64,000 bases of DNA, from the NCBI GenBank assembly GCA_023525715.1, contig CM042009.1:129696145-129760144 (forward strand). Direction: 5' to 3'. This stretch comes from Cichorium intybus (lineage: Eukaryota; Streptophyta; Magnoliopsida; Asterales; Asteraceae). The notes below the pieces were generated by a model that had not been told where the DNA came from, did not search any database, and worked only from the letters and a program-made list of their open reading frames with translations. Below are positions 1 through 11,005 of this stretch, in pieces. The translations under genes were made by a program, and so were the position numbers. Every line of letters starts with the position of its first letter. Positions within the stretch are counted from its first letter, which is position 1.

Positions 1-643
1 CACAAAGAAACGAAGGTTTTGTCCTCCAATGATTGGCGATGGACCCCATACATCGGAATGAATTAATGAGAAAGGAACATCAACTCTGGTTTTATTTGGT
101 TTGAATGTTTGTCTATGACTTTTGGCTAACACACATGTTTCACACAACGATAAACTTTTTGAAGGAAATAACTTAGGAAATAGAGTATGTAAATAACCCG
201 TAGAGGGATGACCCAATCTTCTGTGCCATAACCATGCTTCTCTTTCCGTGGTTCCATGAGCCATCATCACAGTACCATTTTGAGTCACCTCGTCCACATA
301 ATACAATCCTTGTTTCTCAGTGCCACGCCCAATGATCGCCCCCGTCCTGATATGCTGTAAGATACAAAAAGTTGGATGCATTAGAACCGAACAGTTTAGT
401 TCTTTTGTAACATGACTTATTGATAACAAGTTTTGAGACAGAGACGGGACATAGAGGCAATTAGAGAGTTTTAACATAGGAGAAAACTCAATTGTTCCTC
501 CTTGTTTAACTTCCATTTTTTCGCCATTTGCAGTTTGTATTTGTGCTTTCCGAGGTTTGGATAATGAAGTAAGATCCGATATTTCATAAGTCATGGTGTC
601 GGTGGCCCCGCTGTCAAGTATCCAAGTTTTATCTCGTATATTA
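1..643 (-). pseudogene. Ty1/copia pol fragment: protease, GAG-pre-integrase and integrase start
   Basis: Read on the minus strand this encodes the first part of a copia polyprotein, the part that matures gag and inserts the cDNA. The protease motif WILDSGATDTMTYE lies at about 590-635. A GAG-pre-integrase segment (WHRRLGHPSTGYLHTLFP) follows at about 165-235, with the integrase zinc-binding Cys pair (CETCVLAKSHRQTF) at about 105-150. The integrase core opening (LIHSDVWGPSP) is at about 25-65. The rest of pol and the other LTR lie beyond the left edge. The protease frame differs from the gag frame that stops at 644, so gag and pol are separated by a frameshift and this copy is probably dead. 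Domain assignments are from motifs read by eye. Confidence 0.85.
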
Positions 644-2263
644 TCACGAGAAAAAATTATATTTGCATTCCCTCCATTTTGTGAGCCATTTCTGCAATTT
701 TTTTAAACCTTTCTCTATATAGGGAACAAGGGAATAAACTTCAGGGGTAATTTCTAACATTTCCCCTTTTTTAGAGTCAAAATTGATTTTTATAGGTTTA
801 GTGTTAAAAAATGGAAACTCTCCATTTTTGTTACCTGCATCCTCTCTCGATCCCGTATCTCCTTCACCAAACCCATCGGATCTAAAGATCCCGTCGCCGG
901 CGCTCATGGTTTCGAAGGTTTGTCCGGCCGGCTTGGCCATTTGTTTCGGTGGAGTCGTACCAACTGCGCCAGATCTGTTCCCATCGATGTCGGATCTGTT
1001 CCCATCTATGCCGGATCTGAATCGGTTTCCACCTACGCCGGATCTGAAGCTACCGTCGCCGTTCAGAGCGGCGCTTCTGTTGTTTACGGCGGCGGAGTAG
1101 TTTGTTCGGTTGGAAGCGGTCGTTCGTGATGGCGGAGATGAGGATCGGAGCCGATGTTGGTGAAGTGGGTCGGAGATATGGGTCTTTGATGTGGGTCGGC
1201 TTCCCGCTGCTATACCGGCAAAACCAACATAGCTACCGTCACCGTCACCATCGATGGTGGCGCTGCTGTTGGCCACGGCGGTGGAAGCTTTACCTTTTCC
1301 CCCTCTATCTTGCCCCGTGGGAGTTTTGCCCTTTTTGTGCCCGTCGATCCACCACTCGGGGTACCCAACAAGTTTGAAACATTGCTCCTTGGTATGTTTC
1401 ATCATCCCGCAGTGCTCACACTTTAGGTGTGTTTTATCTTCTTTGGGAAATCTGTTATCTTTTGAAAGATATTCAGGTCGATGGTTACCTTTTGAGATAA
1501 ATCCAACTCCATATGAATCAGAGGTAAATAATCTCATTGCTAAACCTTGCGGTTCATTTGAAACGGTTCCCAAAATGTTTTGGTGAGCCGCTTCTTTTCG
1601 GACAGCAGTGTAAACCGCTTCGGCGGTTGGTAACGGATCCCATCGGAGTATATCTCTTTTTACAGAATCATATTTCCGATCAATGGCATTTAAAAATTGA
1701 AAAAGTTTTTGGTCAGACCTGATTCGGGTGTAAGTTTGAATGTCTTCCGGACATTTCATGGGATTTGGATCGATTCTTTTGATTTCTCCCCATATTCCTT
1801 GTAAATTGATCCAGAAGTCTTCAAGTGAAGCGCTATTTTGTTTAATTTCATTTGCTTTTACATGGAGATTGAAAGTTTGTAACTTATCTTTCCCGCTGCT
1901 GTAAGTGACCACCAAGGCATCCCAGAGTGACTTTGCTATGGGGTACTCGGTCAGGTTACTTGCAAGTACTGGTTCTATGTTTTGTATTAGCCATGAAAAA
2001 ATAACAAGATCGTCTTGTTCCCACTGCTCGAATTTTTCATCATTCTGATCTGGAGGATTTGAGGTTAAGTGGGATAACAGGGCCTTTAATTTTTCCCCTA
2101 TGGTGACCCGAATCATCCGGGTCCATAGAGCGTAGTTTTGGCTATTGAGTTTGAGGTTGATTTGCAGGCTGTCAGATAATTTGGGATTTTGTGGTTGGGA
2201 ACTTCTTATCAGATTTGCTAGTTGTATAGCCAAATCTGTATTTGAATTATCACCTTCTGACAT
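644..2263 (-). CDS. Ty1/copia gag-like protein (539 aa)
   Basis: Open frame of 539 residues that begins just inside the PBS of the element, as expected for copia gag, the capsid protein that packages element RNA. The N-terminal 230 residues match the plant copia gag (UBN2/retrotran_gag) style: NYALWTRMIRVTIGEKLKAL near residue 43, then a helical region with LWDALVVTYSSGKDKLQTFNLH. A CX2CX4HX4C zinc knuckle (CEHCGMMKHTKEQC) sits near residue 283 and is followed by VGYPEWW, typical of this clade. The Gly/Arg/Ser-rich C-terminal third is low complexity with repeats such as GNRSGIDGNRS. The frame ends in a stop before the protease, unlike a normal fused gag-pol, so the element is probably disabled although gag itself is open. 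Confidence 0.85.
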   Translation of the reverse strand: MSEGDNSNTDLAIQLANLIRSSQPQNPKLSDSLQINLKLNSQNYALWTRMIRVTIGEKLKALLSHLTSNPPDQNDEKFEQWEQDDLVIFSWLIQNIEPVLASNLTEYPIAKSLWDALVVTYSSGKDKLQTFNLHVKANEIKQNSASLEDFWINLQGIWGEIKRIDPNPMKCPEDIQTYTRIRSDQKLFQFLNAIDRKYDSVKRDILRWDPLPTAEAVYTAVRKEAAHQNILGTVSNEPQGLAMRLFTSDSYGVGFISKGNHRPEYLSKDNRFPKEDKTHLKCEHCGMMKHTKEQCFKLVGYPEWWIDGHKKGKTPTGQDRGGKGKASTAVANSSATIDGDGDGSYVGFAGIAAGSRPTSKTHISDPLHQHRLRSSSPPSRTTASNRTNYSAAVNNRSAALNGDGSFRSGVGGNRFRSGIDGNRSDIDGNRSGAVGTTPPKQMAKPAGQTFETMSAGDGIFRSDGFGEGDTGSREDAGNKNGEFPFFNTKPIKINFDSKKGEMLEITPEVYSLVPYIEKGLKKLQKWLTKWRECKYNFFS

Positions 2264-2301
2264 TTTTGGTAGATGATGAGTTAGTTGAGAATCTCAACAC
2301 T

Positions 2302-2313
2302 GCTCTGATACCA
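2302..2313 (-). other. Primer binding site (initiator-Met tRNA) of the copia element
   Basis: The minus strand reads TGGTATCAGAGC, the standard complement of the plant initiator-Met tRNA 3' end. It lies directly next to the LTR boundary and about 40 nt upstream of the gag start, which fixes the element's orientation and LTR edge. Confidence 0.9.
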
Positions 2314-2522
2314 TATTAAAGATATAGAAACAGATTATTGAGTAATTCATTGTATTTCATTCATTATGGAGCCCTTTCTTAAATATACAGGGAATTACAC
2401 TTTACAAAAATAAAGTACAGATCTCAAAGTTCAGTGGGAAACATTAGAAATGTATACGTTGGAGATTAGTAGAGGGAATGATGGAAACTGACCCCACACT
2501 TATAAAACTATTTCTTTTAACA
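2314..2522 (-). mobile_element. 5' LTR of the minus-strand copia element
   Basis: About 209 bp. On the minus strand it begins TGTTAAAAGAAATAG and ends CTATATCTTTAATA against the PBS, so the two ends are near-inverted (TGTTAAA/TTTAATA, with the final CA apparently mutated). The next bases on the plus side, ATTAC, would be the target duplication, but the partner lies outside the window. The short LTR, Met-tRNA PBS and gag type agree with Ty1/copia. Confidence 0.75.
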
Positions 2523-3839
2523 ATTACAACGACAATTTGCTTATAAAATGAGTTGTAACATTAGCAGCTCTACCAGGCAAACAACTTTCTCAACCTCTGA
2601 ATAATCTGTGAAAAGATCATAATACACAAAAATAAAAAAATAAATAATCGATAAATGCTTATATTTGACTGAACTTTACCAGGAAAGAATGCTATTTATC
2701 CTAAATATCGCTAAATGATGACACTACCAATCCGACTTTCATATGCATACTAATCACAGATCTTATTTGACAGAAATAATTTTTTTTTTAAAACAGCTAC
2801 ATAGCATACCTGTATCACTCTGTCACTCTATTTATTTATTATTTTTTTTTTCTGATTTAAGCATTGTGCTTTGATAGTATGATGTTTCCGCATAGTCCCA
2901 CGATCCACAAACGGACGCATGGGACGTATAAAAAGTTTTATCAATGTTAAAAGTAAAAATGTAAAGCTTGTTCGACCTTAAGAAGTCAAATAATTTGGGT
3001 TAAACATAAACACAATCATCTACTTCCAAATATGAGTACATGAGCACATCCTCTTCGAAGAAAAATAAAATTGTTGGTCCTTGTCTCGTTCAATTAAGCT
3101 TAAACATGATTCTCATTAAGCTTATCAAAAAGGTTTAAAACATGGGCATGTCTTAAGTTTTTTTCCCTATTCTAACATGACCAGGTCAAATAGGTCTAGT
3201 AATACTATAAGAAGCTTCCATCAAATATGCAATGATCAAGAAGAGGCCCCTGGACACGACCATGTTGTATGACAGTCCATTAGGCATGAACAATCATATC
3301 AAGCAGTTAGGGCTCTTTAGAATCCTAAATTATAAAGAATAAAGATCAAAATAATTCAAGACGACGTAATATAGGGCATTATGGGTTACTTTACCCCATC
3401 ACTTGTAATTCCACCACTTTGTATTTCATGTTTACCAAAATTGCAACATTTCTTCTTTCATAAAGTTTCAAATTTGAATTTATGTATTTGACCGTAACTT
3501 TCCTAAAAGTGATTTTATACTCTTATATTGTCAAGAGGTATTCTAGATAATAAATTATGTCAATGAAGTTTATTAAACGTAGTTGCAAGTCAAGTTTCAG
3601 GACATAAGGAGTATGATACTATTCGGTTTTACAAAATATTGAAAAACCAAAAATTAATTAATTTAAAACAGCAACATAAATACGAGCTTTTAGCCTTTTA
3701 CAATAGATAGATGTGCAAATTTTGCAAAAAAAAAAGAAAGAAAGAAAAGAAAATAATAATGATAAAGAAAATCAAATATGTTGCCATGTTGAAATATACA
3801 CATTGATACACATACACAGTAACACATGTTGTAATATCC
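2523..3839. other. No recognisable gene; AT-rich intergenic sequence
   Basis: No open frame with family features and no clear repeat ends. There are homopolymer T runs near 2779 and 2840 and a purine-rich AAAG run near 3727-3750. This may be old transposon sequence, but nothing supports a specific call. Confidence 0.5.
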
Positions 3840-4035
3840 TCCCAACTGCCTCCAAAGTCAATTGTACAAGCCCTCAACATATCTTCTAAAGTTTGGATCG
3901 TTCTCTCACTTTGACCATCCGTTTGAGGGTGATAAGCAGTACTCATCAACACTTTAAAATCTATCTGCTCCTGAAAACTCTTCTAGAACCTAGAAATAAA
4001 TTGGCTATCTCTATCTGAAACTATAGACACAAGTA
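3838..4035 (-). pseudogene. Ty3/gypsy integrase fragment
   Basis: The minus-strand translation gives SIVSDRDSQFISRF, then a stop, then KSFQEQIDFKVLMSTAYHPQ continuing TDGQSERTIQTLEDMLRAC and FGGSW. This is the C-terminal part of the gypsy integrase catalytic core, including the conserved AYHPQTDGQSER block with its catalytic Glu. An in-frame stop (F-stop-K) and loss of homology after the FGGSW block show it is a truncated relic. The element's other domains are absent nearby. Confidence 0.85.
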
Positions 4036-4832
4036 CTATAACATCCCAAAATTTGGGTAAATTTAAAATTTATTTTTAAAACATTTCCATTAAATAAAAC
4101 CACATTATTGAATCTTAACACTTTCCAATCATTCAAAAACATTCTAACATCAATTTAGATCAACCATAGCGGAAAACAATGTCTAATTAATAACATTTCT
4201 AAAACAAAACTCCAAAGAAACGACAACAATTTCTATGCGTCAAGCCTTGCCATCACTCGTACATGAAGTACCTGAAACAGTACTTTAATAGGGAAATGTT
4301 AAACACAAAGCTACTTCACCCCTAACATAAGTATTCAACATAGTAAGGCACATAAGATATCTTACAGCGTACAACATGATCATGGCACTCAGCTCAACCA
4401 TGGTACACAAAATAACTACAAAGTACAACATGATCATGGTACTCAGCTCAATCATGGTATACAACATAACTACATAGTACAACATGATCATGACACTCAG
4501 CTCAATCATAGTACTCAACATAACTACACATTACAACATAACCATGACACTAAACTCAATAATGGTACTAAACATAACTACATAGTACAACATGATCATG
4601 TCACTCAGCTCAATCATGGTACTCAACATATCTATATAGTATAACATGATCATGGCACTTAACTCAATCATGCTACACAAAACAACTACTAGACCTACCC
4701 TTAACCTTGTACTACCCATTTACATCCTAACATCACACACGATCTACAACAAAGGATGTACAACTTCCACATAGTGTAGTGAAGAACTCACCTCGAAACA
4801 AAAACAGAGACAATCCATACGGCTACTCTACA
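4036..4832 (-). mobile_element. Gypsy-type LTR fragment with 54-bp tandem repeat
   Basis: Begins with TAACATCCCAAAATTTGGG, the terminal sequence shared with the LTRs at 36881, 39306 and 45134 in this window, so it is read as an LTR fragment of that broad gypsy family in the same orientation. Most of its body is a tandem repeat (4371-4690). Neither PBS nor a second end was found. Confidence 0.6.
4371..4690. repeat. Tandem repeat, 54-bp unit, about six copies
   Basis: The motif ACAACATGATCATG recurs at 4371, 4425, 4479, 4533, 4587 and 4641 (with changes), exactly 54 bp apart. Because 54 is a multiple of three, the minus strand shows apparent 18-residue peptide repeats. These are a by-product of the DNA repeat, not evidence of a protein. 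Confidence 0.9.
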
Positions 4833-5418
4833 TGTAACGCCCCAAAATCCAATGTCAAATTTTTTGTTTTTAAAACGGTTCGAGTACCTAAAACGGTTTA
4901 TAAAATAGAAGCCATTTAATTAAAACTTTAACTCAAAACATATAACTCGTACTTATCAAAACATTTATAAACATTATCTAGCGGAAGATTTAGATACCAA
5001 AACTTCAGATGCGGTACAGTCGCGCCGCACTCCGAGCTCAAGCCAGCAAATACCTGAAAAGCAGTTAGGGTGAAAGAGTAAGCACAAAGCTTAGTGAGTT
5101 CCCCAAAATACCACACGATCCATCACATAACACACAATCACAAAAGGTCTTCGAGGTTGCCCCGAACAACCTAGCTCTCGGGCCTGCCCCGATCTGCCTC
5201 GACTAAGAACTCACAAGCCTAACCCGTTCCGTCCGTCACCGAATCAACTCATTCTTTAATCTTTGGGTGTCCAGGTACGACCAGTCATGCATCGTCCTTT
5301 GTCATGCAGCAACCCTCGGTTCGATCAACTCATTCTTTAGTACCCAGACTGAATCCAACGACGGTCACATATAAGCACAACAGCCTAAGCATATAGCCTA
5401 ACCCATCGGGTTTCTATT
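4833..5418 (-). mobile_element. Truncated gypsy LTR of a second family
   Basis: Starts TGTAACGCCCCAAAATCC and is the reverse complement of the 3' part of the LTR ending at 21551: the shared blocks include the TCTTCCGCT/AGCGGAAGA segment and the block GGATCGTGTGGTATTTT (here inverted). It also contains GC-rich degenerate repeats at 5145-5400. It is cut at about 5418 by copia RT sequence, so it is a truncated copy. Confidence 0.65.
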
Positions 5419-6473
5419 ATGGCTTAAAGCAGTCCCCAAGCAAATGGTACAAGAAGTTTGATTCATTTATGACTTCACATGGTACAACCGGAACCTATAT
5501 GACAGTTGTGTCTGCTCGAAAATGCTGCCCGAAGGATCATTCATATACCTTTTGTTATATGTTGATGACATGCTTATTGCAACCAATACATGGCCGAAGT
5601 GAAGTACTTGAAGTTGCTCCTAAAAAGTGAGTTTGAAATGAAGGATTTGGGTGCTGCAAAGAAGATACTCAGAATAGAGATAAGGAGAACGGAAGTGAGG
5701 ATTGTTGTATGTGTCTCAAAAGAGTTACATTGAGAAAGTACTTCAGTTATTCTGATCTGATCAGTCCAAGCCTGTTGGAACTCCTTTGGCAACATACTTC
5801 AAGTTGGACCTACCAACCTCGACCGAAGAGAGGAAATATTTTTATTGGTTTCTTATGATAGCGTTGTAGGAAGTCTCATGTACGCAATGGTCTGTACAAG
5901 AATAGATTTGGCTCATGCGGTGAGTGTGGTGAGTAGGTTCATAGGAAATCCAGGGAAGAATCACTAGGAGGTAAACATGTGAATTTTATGGTACTTAAAG
6001 GGAACGACTGACATATTTCTGGTGTATGGTGCCAAGGGGCAACACCATACAATAATCGGGTATGTAGACTCAAATTATGGGGTGATTTGCTGAAGAGAAG
6101 ATCATTAACATGCTATATATTTATATTATTCAGATGTGCTATGAGTTGGAAGTCAATATTGCAAGCTACTGTTGCCTTATCTACAACTGAAGCGGAGTAC
6201 CTGTCTATGACCGAAGGTGTGAAGGAATGTATATGTTTACATGGTATGGTGCAGAGTCTAGGTCTGATGGTGGAGAAGCCTTCATTGTTTTGTGATAGTC
6301 AAAGTGATTTACATCTTTCAAAGAATCTGTTGTATCATGAGAAGACAAAACATATTGATGTTCGGCTGAACTTAATTATGGATATTTTGGAGGAAGAAAG
6401 GTTCATGATTGAAAAGATCGATAACCGAGGAGAATCCAACGAATATGTTGACAAAGTCGTTATTCTTGGATAA
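5419..6473 (+). pseudogene. Ty1/copia reverse transcriptase and RNase H remnant
   Basis: Plus-strand remnant of copia pol, whose products copy element RNA to DNA and degrade the RNA strand. It opens with GLKQSP..KWYKKFDSFMTSHG, shifts frame, then gives GSFIYLLLYVDDMLIA with the YVDD catalytic motif at about 5545-5575. Further blocks are LKSEFEMKDLG, a VGSLMYAMVCTRIDLAHAV region and, in the 128-residue open frame at 6087-6473, the RNase H part SWKSILQATVALSTTEAEYL followed by KHIDVRLNLIMDILEE. Several frameshifts and stops separate these blocks. The 5' part (gag, protease, integrase, most of RT) is missing, so it is a 5'-truncated relic attached to a 3' LTR. Confidence 0.9.
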
Positions 6474-6599
6474 GTTCGGGCACTGCCTGGAACTTATTGA
6501 TGTACGCAAGGGGTAAGTTCCTTTCGTCAGGGGCACCAAAGGCAAGGTGAAGAAGAAGTTCTTGGTTTCAAGCAGAGGTTAGGAGAATGCACAAGTTAA

Positions 6600-7561
6600 G
6601 GTGGAGATTTTAAGTGTAACTTGAGATTCATGACTCTAAACTGAAGCATAGTACAACCGAAGCAGACTCTTGGGTCTTGACCGAGGCATATCCTAATGGC
6701 TGTAGTCAAGAGGAGACTTTAGTCAAATCAGTAGAAGCGCTTTATGGTTGTAGTTGTAACTCCGATCGATCCATTGTTTTGTCCAAAGACTTGGATTAAG
6801 GAGGCTATGAAATGTAGGTTGTCATTGAGAGTTTTTATTGAATCTTATAACAAGTTGATTAGAGGTAAATAATGATCGAAGATATATCATCTGAGGTGGT
6901 GAAGCAACATAAGTCCTACCTATCAGGAGTTAGTGCACACTAGCGAGTAAAGTGAACTGATGCGGTCCGAGACCAAGGAGGTTCACGATCGAGGCGATTC
7001 ACATCCAATGGAATCCCCTCCTCAGAGGAAACTCATATCCGGAGCGGTCCCTGACCAAAGGAGGTGACTGATCCAAGAAGTCTTGGACTGGTCTTCGGTC
7101 AACTTTGGCAACTTCTTCCGATGCAAGAAGGGTTTTTTTACTTTGGATGGTGCAGAGCATGGTACAATATATTGTCAGGGGATTTTCCGAGATTTGGTTA
7201 GAAGGTCCATACCTCTTAGGTGGTTGTCGGGTTGAGGGTCTGTCCTCTATATCTAGGGTTAATGATGTTAACTGTCACTATATATAATAAGTGACATCTC
7301 TAGAGAATGAGAGTGCTTATTTAAGGTGAATACATCTTTGCAATCTTGTAACTTGTATTATTCTCCAAGCTAAAAAATATGAACACTTCCCTTGCCCGAG
7401 GATGTAGGTCATCTTGGACCGAACTACTTTATATCTTTGTGTCTTTTGTCTTGATGTTGATGATTGTAAAAGTTGTTCCGCGCGTTTCTCGGTTACATTC
7501 CATCCGCAGTATCTTGGTTTGTCTTGTTCACTGGCCTATCACAGATGATCCGCACCCGACA
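6600..7561 (+). mobile_element. Polypurine tract and 3' LTR of the truncated copia element
   Basis: AAGGTGGAGATT at about 6599-6610 is a copia-type polypurine tract. It is followed by an LTR that starts TGTAACTTGAG at 6615 and ends CACCCGACA at 7561, giving TG..CA ends and a length near 947 bp. Sequence near 7265-7275 (ACTATATATAATAAG) fits an LTR TATA box. No matching 5' LTR is in the window. Confidence 0.65.
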
Positions 7562-7763
7562 CTCAAATACAATCATACCATCAAAGTGCAAAATTAGTCT
7601 CATGGTCTCACAGTTGCCATATGAATATACGAATATACGATCACATCTTTTTATTTTATGGCTTTGAACCACGATTGAATCATCAACAATCATTTTGTGA
7701 CAAGTCTTTCATCCCAATTCAAAAACTCACAGGATAGGTTCACATACCGATTTACAAAAGAAA
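7562..7763. other. Spacer, no gene
   Basis: Short host spacer with no convincing frame. From about 7725 on (AACTCACAGGATAGGTTCACA) it is homologous to 27365-27395, the matching 3' flank of the second Bet v 1-like gene, so this is where the duplicated segment begins. Confidence 0.6.
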
Positions 7764-7773
7764 GCAACTTGCA

Positions 7774-7935
7774 CCAAAAGGCTTGTAACGTAGCGGTATC
7801 ATGTGGTAATAAATTTGTTACTTTTCCAAAGGGTTGAGGGTTCTAGTCTCGATTGAAACATTGAGTGTAGTAATTTAGAGATAGATTATTATGATAGATA
7901 AGGTGCCGCTCAAAAAAAAAAAAAAAAAAAACCCC
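7774..7935 (+). mobile_element. tRNA-derived SINE
   Basis: A 162-bp insertion flanked by the perfect 10-bp duplication GCAACTTGCA (7764-7773 and 7936-7945). Near its 5' end it has an A-box-like stretch (7791-7806, TAGCGGTATCATGTGG) and a B-box-like stretch (7839-7850, GGTTCTAGTCTC), spaced as in RNA polymerase III promoters of tRNA-derived SINEs. It ends in a run of about 20 A. The paralogous flank near 27385-27410 lacks it and still has AAGCAACTTG, giving an in-window empty site. Confidence 0.85.
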
Positions 7936-8010
7936 GCAACTTGCATTTAAATGTTTAATCTTATAAATAGTTACGTCAATCATAAAACACAAGAACAAAC
8001 GTCTATTGTT

Positions 8011-8553
8011 TCAATTGGATTTCAAGAGATGCTCATTTCCAACGTTCAAAATGGCGAGGAGAGGCTCATTGGTGGCAAAAGAAGCATTAGCAGCAGCTTC
8101 TTCCTTAACCTCATATTCAAGCGTTACTTTCACAACACACGATGAACCACTATTGTCTTTCGGATTCTCTTTGATCTCGAACCTGATCCTATACAAAGTA
8201 AATCCGATATCGAGAAACCCTCCTTCCACCACTTCCGTCTCCTTCACCTTGTTCTCGTTATCAACTTTCGTAAACTTCTCTTTGTAATACTCAAACCCTA
8301 ATCCTGCACACCGTATAATTGATATCTTGTTTGTTAAGAGTAAACTGAGTGATCGAGTTTTTAGATAATCAGACTTACCGGGAAGTAAAGTGAGCTTGAG
8401 AATGGTGCCGACGCCACCGTCACCTTCTTCGAGATCAACGGCCTGGAGAATTTTTCCGACGACGAGCTTTCCGATCTCGAGGGTGCCGTAGAGCTCCCAA
8501 GCTTTGCTTGCCGGAACCTTCACTTCCGCCTCTTCCGATAATGCTCCGAACAT
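8011..8553 (-). CDS. Bet v 1 / major latex-like protein (norcoclaurine synthase-like), copy 1
   Basis: Bet v 1-fold proteins are small soluble proteins with a hydrophobic cavity that binds plant ligands; some relatives are enzymes such as norcoclaurine synthase. The gene has two exons: 8379-8553 and 8011-8303, with a 75-nt GT..AG intron (8304-8378). The splice joins LKLTLLP to GLGFEYYKEKF and gives 155 residues, the usual family length. Visible family features are N-terminal VKVPASKAWELYG, the Gly-rich loop EGDGGVGTI near residue 43, KVDNENKVKETEVVEGG mid-protein and a C-terminal helix with EEAAAN..ATNEP. The intron position (first base of a Gly codon near residue 59) is conserved in copy 2. 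A TATA-like ATATAAAA lies about 135 nt upstream on the minus strand. Ligand or activity cannot be read from the sequence. Confidence 0.88.
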   Translation of the reverse strand: MFGALSEEAEVKVPASKAWELYGTLEIGKLVVGKILQAVDLEEGDGGVGTILKLTLLPGKSDYLKTRSLSLLLTNKISIIRCAGLGFEYYKEKFTKVDNENKVKETEVVEGGFLDIGFTLYRIRFEIKENPKDNSGSSCVVKVTLEYEVKEEAAANASFATNEPLLAILNVGNEHLLKSN

Positions 8554-11005
8554 TTTCGTTAGTGGTTGCTGAAAAGTGCTCGTCCGAAGTCGAATTTATG
8601 CGAAAAAAAATAGATGGAATAAGCTACATTTGTGTTATTTTTCGTTTTCAGAATGATTCCTAATTGTTCTTTGTTGTCCTTTTCTGTTTTTTATATTCAG
8701 ACGGTTTGATTTGTCTTGAAGTACATCGGAAAATAATCAGTTTGGTGAATATGTCAACGTGTAAAATTAGACCCCATTGTAATTATCGATATATGTTAAA
8801 GGCCGACTGGTTTTTCATATAAAAACGATGAATAGTTGAAAAGGGAATACGTTAAGATTGAATCGGAGTATTTAATGGTTGTGACGGGAGATTTATTAAT
8901 TTATACATTTGTTTAATTTGCGTGATTTTTGGGTATGTTGTGTACGTTTCTTTTATTCTCGGGTTGTGTCACGCTGGTTGCGTTGTTTCGGATTCCTCAG
9001 TCGGATCCTCATTGCTTCATTAACACGTGTTCCCTTTTGCTGCTTCCTCTTTGCTTATTGTGTTTCTCTCTTTGCTACTTTCTTTGTGTCAGTAGAATCG
9101 TATCCAGCTCCTGGATTTAGAGTCTGCCGGTTAGTTGTTCTTCATGCTCTTTCGTCTTCGGCGGTTTTCCGGATCTGCGCGGTTCGCATCGTCGTTGGTG
9201 TTGGTGGTCGGATTTCGCTCTTTGCATGCACTTCCTTGCCGGTGTTTTGGGACTGGTGGTTGTTGTCACAGTGCCGTTTAAGGTTTGTGTTTGAAATTGC
9301 GTTTACGCCTCTACGAATTTACGATTCACGCGTTCCAATTTAAAGTTATTCAACCCTAATTCCTTTATATCCTTTCGTTCTTACTCGAATTCTTACCCCG
9401 CTTTCCCCTTTCTGACTGGCGTCTGCCGTATGGTGCTGTGACACCGCCCACCGCCGACCCACCGGTGCTTATTAGTTCTTACTTCTGAGTTACCGGTTAG
9501 CCGGTTACGAATTCCGGTCATCGTTCATCGAGGTGCGAGTGCGCTATATCGGTGCTTCCAATTTCAGCAACAAACTCGCAGCAGGTAGCCAACACTTTTG
9601 ATTTCTGATTTCCAGTCATCCGACATGTATTATTTTTTGATTTCCGTCTCTGCTCTCCAAAAACATGTGATTTCTTCCCTAATCATAACATATCCTAAGC
9701 AGAAGGAGGTTAGTAGGTTATACAAACACTAAAAATTTAGTATTCCCCAAATATCTTTTGTTAGATTGCCACAAACTTTTAATAAATATATTCATTCCAT
9801 GTTTCTTTTTCATTTATCTGATATTGCATATTGGGTATTCTCGATAGGTGGGGCGGTGAGGAATTGCAATGGCAAGTTTCGAATGGTTGTGTAGGAGGTG
9901 GTTTTAAGGTAGGATTAAAAGGTATTCTTATGATCAAGTGGAAATTCAATGTGAAGTTGGTTTTAGTGTAGCAGTTACTGCTTTTAAATTTATAAATTTG
10001 ATGTTTTGGATTTTGAATTCTAAAGAATATTGGTTATGATAAATTTTTTGAGTTTTTTACTTTGAGTTTTATAGTGGATGCCAAATCATAGCAGGTTTGC
10101 ACCTGATGTGGTTTTCTCACTTTTCTTTAGCTAAAATAGTGTTAAATGCAACCAATATCGTTTTACGTGCTTCAAATTTTATAGAAATCTCAACGTACTT
10201 TGGAAGAACAACAAAGATTGTACATCACTATATTATATTTTTAATAAAGATCAAAGATAAACGAATTGCATATTGCTTTTCGTAGAGACTTCTAGAAATA
10301 CCTTCATCTAATTCCTATATCTTTATTTTAGTTCAAACCTGATCCAATTAAGTACATCAAATATGACTTAGTTAAAAGTATTAATCTTTATTCGCTATAT
10401 TTGGTATTTTGATCCAGTTTTGTTTCTTTGGCTTATGATGTACATGCCAACAACCATAACATTCGAAGAGATGCTAATGTACCAGAAATAACATTTTGTT
10501 ATTAGCATCCAAAATCAACAGGTGTTAGTTTATCCTTGCTCATGTATGATGTTGAGGTATCAAAATTACTTTGATGATACAGGTTCAAAACCTTTTTTGT
10601 ATCTTTTTTGGCTGATCTAATGAAACTCAACAAAAATGCCACTTTTAATTGAAATATTATTACAATTGAACTTCTGATGGTATGTTATATCTGAAAGATC
10701 ACAACATGTGTGACTTCATGGGTTGATTCGCATCTACGGTTACAAATTTTAATGTCATTTTAAAACTCTGTTCTTAAACTTAATTTGTTTCTTGCGTTAT
10801 GTAACCATATGGTATTATGGTGAGGATATTAATAATTAAATTCAATGAAACACCACAAAACAAAGTACTGTCTCTGAAATATCAAATCATTCTACTTTTT
10901 TTTCTTTTTATTAGAACATTACTTAGACAAACTAACCAATTATAGCATTGTACTTTCGTTTTTCTTTAAAAGTTGACTGAATTGTATAATGTGTATTTTT
11001 CGTAG
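8554..11005. other. Upstream of copy 1; then long AT-rich stretch without a recognised gene
   Basis: 8554-8820 is the 5' flank of the Bet v 1-like gene and is homologous to 28019-28310. Beyond it, 8909-9343 is an open frame rich in F, C, S and R with no family features; it is more likely chance or an untranslated leader. 9400-9560 is GC-richer and pyrimidine-rich like a 5' UTR or first intron. 9700-11000 has intron-like base composition leading to the DeSI exon at 11006. I did not find a clear Helitron 5' end here. Confidence 0.4.

Noticed and set aside
4371..4690. CRISPR-like array
   Set aside because: Contiguous 54-bp tandem units without unique spacers in a plant nuclear context.
4285..4719. 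Minus-strand frames rich in MIELSxMIMLYY as a membrane protein
   Set aside because: They are read across a 54-bp DNA tandem repeat inside an LTR fragment; periodicity explains the frame.
8909..9343. 144-residue plus-strand frame as a gene
   Set aside because: No domain, Cys/Phe/Arg-rich composition, and no splice or homology support; likely chance in leader or intron sequence.
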